Shown piece after piece: positions 54,609 to 63,875 of a DNA stretch of 64,000 nucleotides (position 1 is the stretch's first letter; each line of letters starts with the position of its first letter). Below the pieces are notes generated by a model, which was not told the DNA's origin, ran no database searches, and worked only from the letters and a program-made list of their open reading frames with translations. Position numbers and translations under genes: made by a program. The stretch covers positions 173,320-237,319 of the forward strand of contig NZ_JAMBOX010000008.1 of assembly GCF_023715785.1 (NCBI RefSeq). Reading direction: 5' to 3'. The stretch comes from Neobacillus niacini (GTDB taxonomy: Bacteria > Bacillota > Bacilli > Bacillales > Cytobacillaceae).

Positions 54609-56335
54609 ACATCCATAAACGTTTTGTCGTACAGTTTTTCATTCAATTAATCATTGTTTTTATCCTATTTTTCACTCTATTACTCTCGATTTGGGCAATC
54701 ATCGGCTTTACAATCATGAATGATGAGGTTACCCAGGATCTTTCCAAGGCAGATGAGTCTTTTTTTTCTAACAGGGTTACAGTCAATGGAAATAAGGCGA
54801 CGTTTGATGATGAATTAAAGCAGCTGACAGCAAATCAAAAGGGCTGGCTCCTTGTCCTAACAAAAACAGGTGAGGTCATTGGGTCATACAATGCTCCTGA
54901 CCATGAACCTGCCCATTTTACAAAAAGCGAATTGGCTGCATTACTACTGCAGGATTCCTCTGACTCTATCAAATATACCCATTGGCTGTTAGAAGAAACG
55001 AAATCGCAGCCGTACCTGCTGTTATTCGGAAAAAAGAAGACCGAAACCAGGTTATTAAACGCAGTAAAGAAAGATGTCGATTGGAAAAATCAGCGGATCC
55101 AGCTTACCGATGCCACACTTCAGCAAATGAAGACAGAAAAAGGTTGGGCGCGGTTGATAGATGGGGCGGGAAAAGTAGTTGACCAATACGGTACAGATAG
55201 GGGACATGTAACTTACCAGCTGCAGGATCTTCACCAATTAGCAATGGAGGAACACGAGTCCATTGCCGCTTACTTTGATGCAGAGTCAAAACAGACCATC
55301 ATGGTGGGTATCCAAGATTTACGTTCATCCCCAAATCCTGAAGTAAGCTTGGTTAAAACGATGAGCAGGGGTTTCGTTGTCATTTCTGTCGTCTTATTTT
55401 TGCTATTATTGATGGGTACCTTCTGGTATGCACGTAAATTCGGAGTTCCATTACTTACGATGATGCAATGGATCCAAAATCTTGGCAATGGTTTATTTGA
55501 ACAGCCGCACGATCTCCATCAGCAGCCCATGATGTTAAATAAAAAAGGAAAACTAAAAAGGCCGTATCGTTTGTACAAGGATCTTATTGCAACCCTTTCA
55601 CAATTAACAGAGACGCTAAAACAAAATGAGGACGATAGAAGGAAAATGGCGCAAACGCGGGAAGAATGGATCAGCGGTCTCTCCCATGACTTAAAAACGC
55701 CGCTTTCCTCCATTTCCGGGTATGCACAAATGCTTGAAGCAAAGGACTATTCCTGGACAGAATCGGAGACAAGAGAATTCGCCGGAATCATATCAGAAAA
55801 ATCAACGTACATGATGAATTTACTTGAAGATTTAACCTTAACCTATCGCCTAAAAAATCAGGCTTTGCCAATCGCCAAAGAACGGATCGATATGAACGAA
55901 TTCATCCGCCGAACGGTCATCCATTTTATCAATGATCCAACAAACAATGAGAAGGAATTCCTTTTCCAGCCGGAAAATCGACCGATGTTTGCGTCAGTCG
56001 ACCCAAAATGGTTTCAAAGGATTATCGATAACGTATTGGCAAATGCCGTTAAGTACAATCCTCCCGGTACAACCATTACAGTATCGGTTTCATCGATTGA
56101 ACATCATCTAACAATAATTACGATTGAGGATGATGGCATAGGAATGGACAATGATACACTCAATAAACTCTTCCATCGCTACTACCGCGGCACCAATACC
56201 AGCGACTCCGGCAGCGGAACCGGACTTGGAATGGCCATCACGAAACAACTGGTTCACCTCCATGGAGGATCAATCAATGTAAAGAGTGTGCCACAAAAAG
56301 GCACAACGGTTCGAATGATTCTTCCCCTGGTGTGA
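54605..56335 (+). CDS. Sensor histidine kinase
   Basis: 576 aa. First span near 8-32, extracytoplasmic sensor region to about 245, second span near 250-275. A dimerisation helix with SGLSHDLKTPLSSI (phospho-acceptor His), then ATPase boxes: N IIDNVLANAVKYN, G1 EDDGIG, G2 GTGLGMAI. Pairs with the preceding response regulator. The signal is unknown; the adjacent ABC exporter suggests antibiotic or envelope stress. Confidence 0.92.
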   Translation: MNIHKRFVVQFFIQLIIVFILFFTLLLSIWAIIGFTIMNDEVTQDLSKADESFFSNRVTVNGNKATFDDELKQLTANQKGWLLVLTKTGEVIGSYNAPDHEPAHFTKSELAALLLQDSSDSIKYTHWLLEETKSQPYLLLFGKKKTETRLLNAVKKDVDWKNQRIQLTDATLQQMKTEKGWARLIDGAGKVVDQYGTDRGHVTYQLQDLHQLAMEEHESIAAYFDAESKQTIMVGIQDLRSSPNPEVSLVKTMSRGFVVISVVLFLLLLMGTFWYARKFGVPLLTMMQWIQNLGNGLFEQPHDLHQQPMMLNKKGKLKRPYRLYKDLIATLSQLTETLKQNEDDRRKMAQTREEWISGLSHDLKTPLSSISGYAQMLEAKDYSWTESETREFAGIISEKSTYMMNLLEDLTLTYRLKNQALPIAKERIDMNEFIRRTVIHFINDPTNNEKEFLFQPENRPMFASVDPKWFQRIIDNVLANAVKYNPPGTTITVSVSSIEHHLTIITIEDDGIGMDNDTLNKLFHRYYRGTNTSDSGSGTGLGMAITKQLVHLHGGSINVKSVPQKGTTVRMILPLV

Positions 56336-56361
56336 TAACTGTATCGAATCGCCGAATTCAT

Positions 56362-56396
56362 TAAAAAGAGCGCATTTCCTCTTGCCGGAAATGCGC
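56362..56396 (-). terminator. Hairpin between the kinase and the serine hydrolase remnant
   Basis: A 10-bp perfect stem (56370-56379 with 56387-56396), followed on the minus strand by TCTTTTT. Serves the minus-strand hydrolase remnant and could also stop the kinase transcript. Confidence 0.65.
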
Positions 56397-56462
56397 CCGA
56401 TTGATGAATTTCTTGACCTTTGGTTAGCGGCATTTCATCTCCAAAAGATCCACTGCAAACGG

Positions 56463-56546
56463 TGTTTCTTTTTGATGAAACAAGGGACAGTTCTTCTGGC
56501 TCTTCGGATGCAGAAAAGTATCATGAGAACCGCCCCTGCGGTTACT
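56463..56546. repeat. Hairpin-rich repeat with GGGACAGTTCTT
   Basis: Contains AAGGGACAGTTCTT and, 50 bp further, GAGAACCGCCCCTGCGGTT, both related to the AGAACCGTCCC loops at 35242 and 47030. It lies just beyond the stop of the hydrolase remnant. Confidence 0.45.
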
Positions 56547-56548
56547 TT

Positions 56549-57538
56549 TTATAGTGCTCCATAAATAACGTTCCGCAGCCTTGGCTGATGAATACCTTCA
56601 AAGTTCGGAAACATTTGCTGCATGTAGACGGCAGATAAATTTTCTTTCACATCGACCATAAGCCATGTACCCGCCAAACCCATCCAGCCAAATTCACCTA
56701 ACGAGCTATTGCTTCCCCCGGTGGTTGGATCGATCAATGTGCGAACTCCGAGCCCATATCCATAACCTTTCAGCGCATCCCAGTTATAATACGTTAAAAG
56801 TTCTGGTGATAGATGGTTGGTAGACATGAGCTCGATCGTCTTCCGCCCTAAAATGCGCACACCATCCATCTCTCCCCCATTTGCCAGCATATGTCCGAAT
56901 CGGCTATAATCCTCAAGTGTAGACAGAAGTCCGCCACCGCCGCTTTCAATAAGAGTACCGGGCTGGTAGCGGGCATCCATGCTCGTATTTTTGATTAATT
57001 GGCCTGCGTCGTTGCGGTCGTATAAGCTGCAAAGCCGGTGTTTCTTTTCTTCAGGAATCTTGAAAAAAGTATCCTCCATTCCCAGCGGGCCAAAGATTTC
57101 ATCCTTTAAAAATTGACCGAAGCTTTTACCGGACAACACCTCAATCAATGCTCCGAGAACATCATGGCTAAATCCGTAATGCCAGCGGGTTCCCGGGTCA
57201 AATGCAAGTGGAATGGAAGCAAGCATTTGGGACAATTTCCGTACGTTCCAGTCCGGGCTTTCAGATTCTGCCGCTATCTTTTGGGCCACTTGGCGTTCTG
57301 TTTCAAAGAGGTTTCCTCCGTATGTCAGTCCCGATGTCATCATAAATAAGTCTTTAATCGTAATAGACCTTGTCGCAGGCACGATTACAGTTTCGCCATT
57401 TTTGCCAGTCTGATAGACTTGAGGATTTTTAAACTCCGGCAAATACGCTTCAAGCGGGTCATTTAACAAAAACAGGCCCCGCTCATATAACATTAATGTC
57501 CAATCTCTTCCACTCCCCTTTTTTTGAAGCGTTTTCAC
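56549..57538 (-). pseudogene. Serine hydrolase (beta-lactamase family) lacking its N-terminus
   Basis: 329 aa. From residue 15 it follows the class C-like serine hydrolase fold: MLYERGLFLLNDPLEAYLP, LMTSGLTYGG-like FMMTSGLTYGG, the YxN equivalent YGFSHDVLG, and a C-terminal GWMGLAGTW. The SxxK nucleophile, which should lie just before MLYERG, is missing and replaced by MKTLQKKGSGRDWTL. The protein therefore cannot be catalytic. The break point faces the truncated response-regulator remnant on the other strand, suggesting one deletion removed both 5' ends. Confidence 0.8.
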
Positions 57539-57594
57539 TATTCATTATAGTATAATCTGGGACTTTCTGAATCATCTAATAAAAAAGCTATCAG

Positions 57595-58164
57595 GTGATG
57601 ATGCGCCATTATATGGATGGTATCGACCTCGTCATCCTTGACATCATGCTTCCTGGATTGGATGGATTCTCTATCGGCCAGCGGGTTAAGAAAGAATACC
57701 CAGAGACACCGATTCTTCTGCTTTCTGCTAGAACCTCTATTGACGATAAACTGCAGGGCCTTCATTTTGCTGACGATTATGTGACGAAGCCATTTCATCC
57801 TGAGGAATTGGCGGCACGTGTCGAAGTGCTGTTAAGACGGTTTGGCAAGATTTCACTTCCGCTCATTCAACTATCACATCTCAGCATTTATTTAGACCAG
57901 AACCGCATTGTCGATACATGATCGAATCATGAAATCATTCTAACGGCAAAGCAATTTCAAATTTTCACGTATTTGCTTCGTCATCCGAATCAAATTCTGA
58001 CTAAAGAACAAATTTACGAAGCGGTGTGGGAAAATCCCTATATAGCTGGAGATAAAACGTTAATGGTCCATATTCGCCATTTATGAGAAAAAATCGAGGA
58101 AAATTCGAGCCAGCCGCAAATTATTGAAACCATCCTGGGAATCGGATATCGAGTGAAGCAATGA
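57595..58164 (+). pseudogene. OmpR-type response regulator remnant
   Basis: The receiver starts in the middle (DLVILDIMLPGLDGFSIG) and continues to DDYVTKPFHPEELAARV. A winged helix follows, ending ILGIGYRVKQ. It has two in-frame TGA stops (57919-57921 and 58084-58086), the second in HL*EKIE where the family has Arg. One residue is also missing before DDYVTKPF, and the first 40 residues are absent. Clearly non-functional. Confidence 0.85.
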
Positions 58165-58290
58165 AATTTCGACATTCTCTGTTGGCGAGATATTTATTGA
58201 TCATAATGGTAGCCCTAATCTTATAACCGATTGTTTTACCTGCCTATTTGATACCGTCCTATCTTCTGGACAAGGATCTGCAACAGCAAG
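58161..58290 (+). pseudogene. Histidine kinase N-terminal remnant
   Basis: ATG at 58161 overlaps the regulator stop (ATGA), as in an intact pair. MKFRHSLLARYLLIIMVALI forms a first membrane helix, then TAA at 58224-58226 in frame, then PIVLPAYLIPSYL. The kinase body is missing and the sequence runs directly into an unrelated membrane-protein frame. Confidence 0.7.
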
Positions 58291-58299
58291 CTCAGTATA

Positions 58300-59095
58300 G
58301 ACCACAATATACGGCTTTTTCGCGGTGGTTTGTTATTGCCTATTCATGGGGGTTTTCACTTGCACTGCTCCTGTTTATTCCGGATACAAGGTTAATTGCC
58401 GCTATGGCTTACGCCTTTTTATTTAAATTCGGCTTTAACTGGCAAATGTTGAATCAAATCATTTGTATTATTGGCGCACTTTTTTGGATAAGGGCCGCTG
58501 TTGTTTACCAAAGAAAAACGCGTCATGCCTGTGAATATTGTGGGCGAACTGATAACGGTGAAACACCTTTATTAATTCGTTGGGGGAGATGGTTGACTAT
58601 AATTGCAGTGTTTGCCCCTATTCCTTATGCCTTGATACGTTTCTCATGGGCACTCGATATTCTCCTTTAGGGGTTGACCCGCAATTCCTTAGGGATTTCT
58701 CGAGCGCCAATCCGATGGCGCGCACTACGGAATGGATTTTTGGATCTCTATGTATAATCGGAGGAATCCTTACCCTTGGTTTGATTCAAAAATGGGGTGA
58801 AGTTTTCCCCCGCTGTTTCCCGTTTATTGGTGGAAAAGGAGTCCCCATCATGCTTGCCGTGATTCCCGCTTCGATTGTTGCCATAGCTGTAACCGCAGCA
58901 GGTTTTGTCTTTACATTTGGCATCTTGGCCGCGGTATTTCATCTCGTGCCAATAGACAATATTTTACTCAGTCAGGGCTGGGGTGCGATGGGACCGATGA
59001 TTTTTTGGATGCCATGGGGAGTGGCTCTTGGGCTAGCTGCGATCGCGTACTATTATCGGCGGCGTGGCCGATGTACCAATTGTGGAATAGGATAA
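58300..59095 (+). pseudogene. Frameshifted membrane protein
   Basis: The first frame (YTAFSRWFVIAYSWGFSLAL to RFSWALDI) ends at 58670; the next frame resumes PLGVDPQFLRDFSSANPMA and continues to RCTNCGIG at 59095. A small indel near 58655 separates them. About six membrane spans; Cys pairs CEYCG near the first break and CTNC at the end. The segment WGEVFPRCFPFIGGKGV matches WGRVVPTWVPFIGGKNI of the next gene, so the two are paralogues. The 5' end is fused to the kinase remnant. Confidence 0.72.
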
Positions 59096-59113
59096 AAAGG
59101 AGGAGTGTTGAAC

Positions 59114-59767
59114 ATGAATGAAAAAACAAACCATGTGGAAGCCCAAGTGGAAAGGTTAACTGCCTTTGAACAATGGGCGAAGAAAGCGGTATGGCCAGCT
59201 TACCTCGGATGCTTTTGGGCAGTGATGTATGCCGTTTTCGTCCGATTTTATCAAGCTGCAGGTGGAACATTAGGTCTTCCGGGGCAGCTCGAGGATCTTA
59301 AAATGACGTACATGGCAAGTTACATCGCGGGCGTCTTAATCATGACCTGTGGGTTCATTTTAATCGCCCTTGTCAAGCCATGGGGTAGAGTCGTCCCGAC
59401 ATGGGTGCCGTTCATTGGGGGGAAAAACATCCACCGTCTCATCATCTTAATCCCTACCCTTTTTTGTACTGCTTATTTAATGGCACATGGAATCAGCGGG
59501 ATGATTACAAAAGCCTTTCATCTGGCAGGTGTGATTACCCTTCATTTCAATGGCTGGGTTTCACTCGATGTTCACAGCCTGGTGTTATGGTCTCTTTTAT
59601 TTTATGAGCCTTGGTTTCTGACCATGGGCATTTTGTCTGGATTAACAGCTGCACATTACGCACTGGCTTCCGGCATTTCACTTTCTGCATTTAGACGAGG
59701 TCTGGCCATCTTTCTAAGTTTCGTTTCTCTGCTAACCATTTATTGTGTACTCTCTATCATTTTTTAA
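59114..59767 (+). CDS. Membrane protein with WGxVxPxxxPFIGGK motif
   Basis: 217 aa from the ATG at 59114 (AAGGAGG about 10 bases upstream; GTG/TTG alternatives lie closer). About five membrane spans and a charged cytoplasmic N-terminus. The motif near 100 recurs in the pseudogene just upstream. The family is not recognised with confidence; similar proteins are annotated as hypothetical. The two genes were probably co-transcribed with the lost two-component pair. Confidence 0.7.
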   Translation: MNEKTNHVEAQVERLTAFEQWAKKAVWPAYLGCFWAVMYAVFVRFYQAAGGTLGLPGQLEDLKMTYMASYIAGVLIMTCGFILIALVKPWGRVVPTWVPFIGGKNIHRLIILIPTLFCTAYLMAHGISGMITKAFHLAGVITLHFNGWVSLDVHSLVLWSLLFYEPWFLTMGILSGLTAAHYALASGISLSAFRRGLAIFLSFVSLLTIYCVLSIIF

Positions 59768-59795
59768 CTCTCATAAAGGTTCGGGTGTTGGTGTG

Positions 59796-59833
59796 AAAAA
59801 AACAACTCTTCATATTAAACAATATGAAGAGTT
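59796..59833 (-). terminator. Terminator of the XRE regulator gene
   Basis: A 13-bp perfect stem (59804-59816 with 59821-59833) and a 4-nt loop, then seven T on the minus strand; 40 bp after the regulator stop. Confidence 0.9.
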
Positions 59834-59872
59834 CACCTTGTTGAAAAAACAGATAGGTTTTAGAGACATCTG

Positions 59873-60445
59873 TTAGAATGTGTATGTAGCTTTTTTGAAA
59901 AGGTTGTCGTCAATGATGCATTTCCTGCCATCAAATTTAACATTTAATTCTTTTGCCTCTATATAGGTTTTGGTGACTCGCACTAATAGCTCCTTATTTT
60001 GCAAATCAACAAGATAGTAAGAAGATAGGTCGTTAAATGAATCCGCGGCATGTAACACACCAGGTTGTACAATAAAATCAACAATTTCTTGTGCCAGATT
60101 TAACTTTTTTCTTCTTATTAAAGGATAAATGGCAAGTGCATTTTGATACTTTTCTTTCACCACTGCATCATACTTCGACCGGCATTTTCCACTTTTCTGA
60201 TATTTTTCGATATCAATATCTTCCTTGATTACGATTGTCGAAGTGTTTTCCAAGTGATTAACTAATGAATCAATACTTACATCAAATAATTTTGCAAGGT
60301 ATTGTAAATTATTTATATCAGGAATGCCTCTGTCATTTTCCCATTTTGTAACAGCCTGCCTTGATACACCAAGTTTATCCGCTAACTGCTCCTGTGACAA
60401 TCCTGCTCTTGTCCGAAAATCTTTTATCTTTTCACCTAATGTCAA
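59873..60445 (-). CDS. XRE-family transcriptional regulator
   Basis: 190 aa from TTG 60445, with AAGGAGGAA about 7 bases upstream; the ATG at 60463 contains that site and is not used. HTH_3 domain near residues 2-57 (LSQEQLADKLGVSRQAVTKW and VSIDSLVNHL). A C-terminal region of about 120 residues of mixed structure follows, with no recognised domain. Monocistronic. Confidence 0.85.
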   Translation of the reverse strand: MTLGEKIKDFRTRAGLSQEQLADKLGVSRQAVTKWENDRGIPDINNLQYLAKLFDVSIDSLVNHLENTSTIVIKEDIDIEKYQKSGKCRSKYDAVVKEKYQNALAIYPLIRRKKLNLAQEIVDFIVQPGVLHAADSFNDLSSYYLVDLQNKELLVRVTKTYIEAKELNVKFDGRKCIIDDNLFKKATYTF

Positions 60446-60640
60446 TTCAATTCCTCCTTGCATTCTTTTCTATGAAAGTTATATCATTTCATTTCAATAA
60501 ACCCAAGAAACTCCGGTTTACATCGATGATACTTTGCGTAGCACTAGTCTATATTATGGAAAAAAAGAAGAAGAGAAGAACGAAATCGCTACGCGATGGC
60601 TCTTAGAAAGCCCCCTTAGACTAAAAAAAGTATAAAAAAA

Positions 60641-60712
60641 TGAAAAAGTATGTCTCTTATGGTATTGTTTAATCGCCAAACCAAACAATCCAAGAAAGAG
60701 CATACTTTTTCA
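60641..60712. repeat. Imperfect inverted repeat, possible element end
   Basis: TGAAAAAGTATG at 60641-60652 and its exact complement at 60701-60712 enclose a further paired segment (ATTGTTT with AAACAAT). The 72-bp hairpin lies 120 bp before the recombinase remnant and may be an element end. The rest of 60446-60780 has no gene. Confidence 0.55.
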
Positions 60713-60779
60713 CATGAAGATTATATCACGCATTTTTTTAAAAATACACCTACATATTTTCCCTTTCCCCAACTGGGCT

Positions 60780-60829
60780 CCTCCTTCTGATGATTGGTTT
60801 AACTACCTATTATTTGATCATCAGGAGGG
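60780..60829 (+). promoter_or_regulatory. Ribosome-site-sequestering hairpin of the recombinase remnant
   Basis: CCTCCTTCTGATGAT pairs with ATCATCAGGAGG (one bulge). The 3' arm contains the AGGAGG ribosome site of the start at 60836, so folding would block translation. Confidence 0.5.
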
Positions 60830-60835
60830 GACATC

Positions 60836-61406
60836 ATGAAACAATATGAACAAAAAGTGGAGTTATACTTTGAACTTAAGGGCACTCCGGATTCCTCAAG
60901 GGAATCGTACTGGCGTAGAATGAATGCTTTTTAATGTATATGAAAGAACATAATAAATCGATTGAAGATATGACCTTAGAGGATGTCCAACAATACATCC
61001 TTTATCTCATAAAAGACAAGGGTCTTTCTTCAGGAACGATTAATAACTACATTTCAGCTATAGGTTCTTCTATACTTTCGTTTTAGAAAAGGAATGGAAT
61101 TCTATTAAGGTTCCTAGGATGAAAAGAGCCCAAAGTTTCCCTGTCATCCCAACTAAAGATAAAGTTCTCTTACTATTACATTCAACCAATAACTTAAAAC
61201 ACAAAGCACTTCTGGCCTTGATATACGGCAGTGGACTTCGGGTAAGCGAAGTAGCCAAATTAAGAATCTCCGATATTGATAGTAAAAGCATGCGTGTTCG
61301 TGTCCAAAATGCCAAACACAATACAAATCGATATACCATTCTATCAGAGAACAGCCGATTGCTCTACCACTGGGCTACAGCGGAACAATATATATCCTTT
61401 AAATGA
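60836..61406 (+). pseudogene. Tyrosine recombinase/integrase remnant
   Basis: SAM-like N-terminal domain (KQYEQKVELYFELKGTPDSS; MTLEDVQQYILYLIKDKGLS) and the start of the catalytic domain (ALLALIYGSGLRVSEVAKLR, with the first catalytic Arg). Two frame breaks: after MNAF near 60932 and after ISAI near 61060. The C-terminus with HxxR and the Tyr is absent; the frame ends at 61406, directly beside the 3' end of a tRNA gene. Related to the small recombinases of IS-like elements. Confidence 0.78.
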
Positions 61407-61480
<74 letters not shown>

Positions 61481-61768
61481 ATAATATTTTATTTGGCTCT
61501 GTTATTATTCATTGTTGACATTCGTAGAGGTATGAGAATTCATAGACGGAGAATTTCCTGTTAATGTGTATAGAGGAAGCTTAAAAAGCAAATATAAGCG
61601 GAGATATTCGCTCTAAACAAGACAAAATACTTAGATTTGGATAATATAAACGGAAAAACTCCCCTTATTTTCAAGTAAATATAGGTATTTCCCAATTTAG
61701 CCGGAATTTTTCCGATTATTTTTTAAACATAGCGAAATTAAAATTCGATTATACTTAAAAAAAAACGA
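61481..61768. other. 288-bp gap inside the tRNA cluster
   Basis: AT-rich DNA with several short palindromic CGGAnnnTTCCG-like pieces (AGCGGAGATATTCGCT near 61600, CCGGAATTTTTCCG near 61700). No gene or tRNA is visible. Confidence 0.5.
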
Positions 61769-61850
61769 TACCGGTGGTCGGGGTCGAACCGACACTCCAG
61801 AAGGAACACGATTTTGAGTCGTGCGCGTCTGCCAATTCCGCCACACCGGC
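61769..61850 (-). tRNA. tRNA-Leu (CAA)
   Basis: Class II tRNA with a variable arm; acceptor GCCGGTG, anticodon loop CTCAAAA. CCA not encoded. Confidence 0.93.
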
Positions 61851-61859
61851 AAAATAATA

Positions 61860-61934
61860 TGGAGGCGGCAACCGGATTCGAACCGGTGGATAAAGGTTTT
61901 GCAGACCTTGGCCTTACCACTTGGCTATGCCGCC
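61860..61934 (-). tRNA. tRNA-Cys (GCA)
   Basis: Acceptor GGCGGCA, anticodon loop CTGCAAA, discriminator U as expected for Cys, CCA encoded. Confidence 0.95.
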
Positions 61935-61945
61935 ATTTTAAAAAA

Positions 61946-62020
61946 TGGCTGGGCTAGCAGGATTCGAACCTACGAATGACGGAGTCAAAGTCCGTTGCCT
62001 TACCGCTTGGCTATAGCCCA
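61946..62020 (-). tRNA. tRNA-Gln (TTG)
   Basis: Acceptor TGGGCTA/TAGCCCA, anticodon loop CTTTGAC, CCA encoded. Confidence 0.95.
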
Positions 62021-62027
62021 ATGATAA

Positions 62028-62104
62028 TGGGGCGGCTGATGGGAATCGAACCCACGAATGTCGGAACCACAATCCGATGCGTTAACCACTTCGCCACAAC
62101 CGCC
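62028..62104 (-). tRNA. tRNA-His (GTG)
   Basis: An extra 5' G pairs with C73, the His identity feature; anticodon loop TTGTGGT; CCA encoded. Confidence 0.95.
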
Positions 62105-62115
62105 AAAACAATAAA

Positions 62116-62191
62116 TGGTGGCTCAGGACGGAATCGAACCGCCGACACATGGATTTTCAGTCCATTGCTCTACCGACTGAGCTACTGAGCC
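62116..62191 (-). tRNA. tRNA-Phe (GAA)
   Basis: Acceptor GGCTCAG/CTGAGCC, anticodon loop CTGAAAA, CCA encoded. Confidence 0.95.
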
Positions 62192-62240
62192 ACACCAAAA
62201 TCTATATAAACAGCAGGTTACCCCTACTGAGTAATTTTAA

Positions 62241-62314
62241 CGGTCTGGACGGGACTCGAACCCGCGACCTCCTGCGTGACAGGCAGGCATTCTAACCAAC
62301 TGAACTACCAGACC
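62241..62314 (-). tRNA. tRNA-Asp (GTC)
   Basis: Acceptor GGTCTGG/CCAGACC, anticodon loop CTGTCAC. CCA not encoded. Confidence 0.95.
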
Positions 62315-62317
62315 GTA

Positions 62318-62391
<74 letters not shown>

Positions 62392-62398
62392 ACAATAA

Positions 62399-62538
62399 AA
62401 AATATAAGGTTACGTCATGCTATATGCTAACGTAGGACTGTATCAATCTCAGTAAGCTTATTCAAGCAGCAGCTCGATTGATACAACTCGCAGAATATTC
62501 ATCGAAGCAACGCTTGTTGCTCCACCCCGCGACAATAA
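62399..62538 (-). mobile_element. Structured element A with duplicated 5' end of tRNA-fMet
   Basis: A 21-bp direct repeat (62378-62398 and 62518-62538, identical), which covers the 5' end of tRNA-fMet, flanks 119 bp of extra DNA. A 75-bp block (62448-62522) matches element B in length without gaps, at about 80% identity. TGTATCAAT at 62439-62447 pairs with ATTGATACA at 62477-62485. Confidence 0.75.
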
Positions 62539-62560
62539 GAAGGTATAAAAAATGTAAAGA

Positions 62561-62653
62561 TGGCGGAGGAAGAGGGATTCGAACCCCCGCGCGGTTTAAC
62601 CCGCCTGTCGGTTTTCAAGACCGATCCCTTCAGCCAGACTTGGGTATTCCTCC
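62561..62653 (-). tRNA. tRNA-Ser (TGA)
   Basis: Class II with long variable arm; acceptor GGAGGAA, anticodon loop CTTGAAA, CCA encoded. Confidence 0.95.
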
Positions 62654-62672
62654 GGATTATCAATTTAAAAAT

Positions 62673-62749
62673 TGGTAGCGGCGGAGGGGATCGAACCCCC
62701 GACCTTACGGGTATGAACCGTACGCTCTAGCCAGCTGAGCTACACCGCC
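62673..62749 (-). tRNA. tRNA-Met (CAT), elongator
   Basis: Acceptor GGCGGTG, anticodon loop TTCATAC, CCA encoded. Matches the elongator Met form of Bacillus more than Ile2, which also has CAT. Confidence 0.88.
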
Positions 62750-62767
62750 ATATATAGGATTGAGTTT

Positions 62768-62843
<76 letters not shown>

Positions 62844-62868
62844 ATGAAATTCACGGTAATGTTTCGAA

Positions 62869-62945
62869 TGGTCGGGAAGACAGGATTCGAACCTGCGACC
62901 CCTTGGTCCCAAACCAAGTGCTCTACCAAGCTGAGCTACTTCCCG
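62869..62945 (-). tRNA. tRNA-Pro (TGG)
   Basis: Acceptor CGGGAAG/CTTCCCG, anticodon loop TTTGGGA, CCA encoded. Confidence 0.95.
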
Positions 62946-62954
62946 TAAAAATAA

Positions 62955-63031
<77 letters not shown>

Positions 63032-63047
63032 ATTATTTAAGCACTTG

Positions 63048-63122
63048 TGGAGCGGAAGACGGGATTCGAACCCGCGACCCCCACCTTGGCAAGGTGGTGT
63101 TCTACCACTGAACTACTTCCGC
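63048..63122 (-). tRNA. tRNA-Gly (GCC)
   Basis: Acceptor GCGGAAG/CTTCCGC, anticodon loop TTGCCAA, CCA encoded. Confidence 0.95.
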
Positions 63123-63132
63123 ATGAATGAAA

Positions 63133-63217
63133 TGGTGCGGGTGAAGGGAGTCGAACCCCCACGCCTTGCGGCGCCAGATCCTAAGTCTGGTGCGTCTGCC
63201 AATTCCGCCACACCCGC
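63133..63217 (-). tRNA. tRNA-Leu (TAG)
   Basis: Class II; acceptor GCGGGTG/CACCCGC, anticodon loop CTTAGGA, CCA encoded. Confidence 0.95.
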
Positions 63218-63226
63218 ATATTTAAA

Positions 63227-63302
63227 TGGTGAGCCATGAAGGACTCGAACCTTCGACCCTCTGATTAAAAGTCAGATGCTCTACCGACTGAGCTAATGGC
63301 TC
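63227..63302 (-). tRNA. tRNA-Lys (TTT)
   Basis: Acceptor GAGCCAT/ATGGCTC, anticodon loop CTTTTAA, CCA encoded. Its 5' 26 bases are duplicated at 63422-63448. Confidence 0.95.
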
Positions 63303-63303
63303 A

Positions 63304-63448
63304 TATTGAGATGATTCCCTAATCTTTTATTCCGTCGTCAGATGTCCCCGCCTCAGCAAGCTTATTCAAGCAGCGGCTCGGCGTGTACAACTCGCAGCTA
63401 ATTCATGGAAGCTTTGCTCGTTGCTCTACCGACTGAGCTAATGGCTCA
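63304..63448 (-). mobile_element. Structured element B with duplicated 5' end of tRNA-Lys
   Basis: A 27-bp direct repeat (63277-63303 and 63422-63448, identical), covering the 5' end of tRNA-Lys, flanks 118 bp. The 75-bp block 63352-63426 aligns with element A. Its stem TGTCCCCGC/GCGTGTACA pairs at 7 of 9 positions although the bases differ from element A. Confidence 0.75.
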
Positions 63449-63467
63449 AAACAAACAAAGATATAAA

Positions 63468-63543
63468 TGGTGGAGGATGACGGGATCGAACCGCCGACCC
63501 TCTGCTTGTAAGGCAGATGCTCTCCCAGCTGAGCTAATCCTCC
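63468..63543 (-). tRNA. tRNA-Val (TAC)
   Basis: Acceptor GGAGGAT/ATCCTCC, anticodon loop CTTACAA, CCA encoded. Confidence 0.95.
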
Positions 63544-63551
63544 ATTATGGT

Positions 63552-63626
63552 TGGTGACCCCTACGGGATTCGAACCCGTGTTACCGCCGTGAAAGGGCGG
63601 TGTCTTAACCGCTTGACCAAGGGGCC
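63552..63626 (-). tRNA. tRNA-Glu (TTC)
   Basis: Acceptor GGCCCCT/AGGGGTC, anticodon loop CTTTCAC, CCA encoded. First tRNA after 5S. Confidence 0.95.
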
Positions 63627-63668
63627 AACTATAAAGTTTGACAAAATAATAGCCCCAAAAGGGGCTCA

Positions 63669-63786
<118 letters not shown>

Positions 63787-63875
63787 TATTTATTTTAAAG
63801 GGTTCATTCCCTCAAAACTAGATAATGCAGAAGAAGTAGTAAAAACGAGTTTCGCTTATTCATAAAATATGACTT

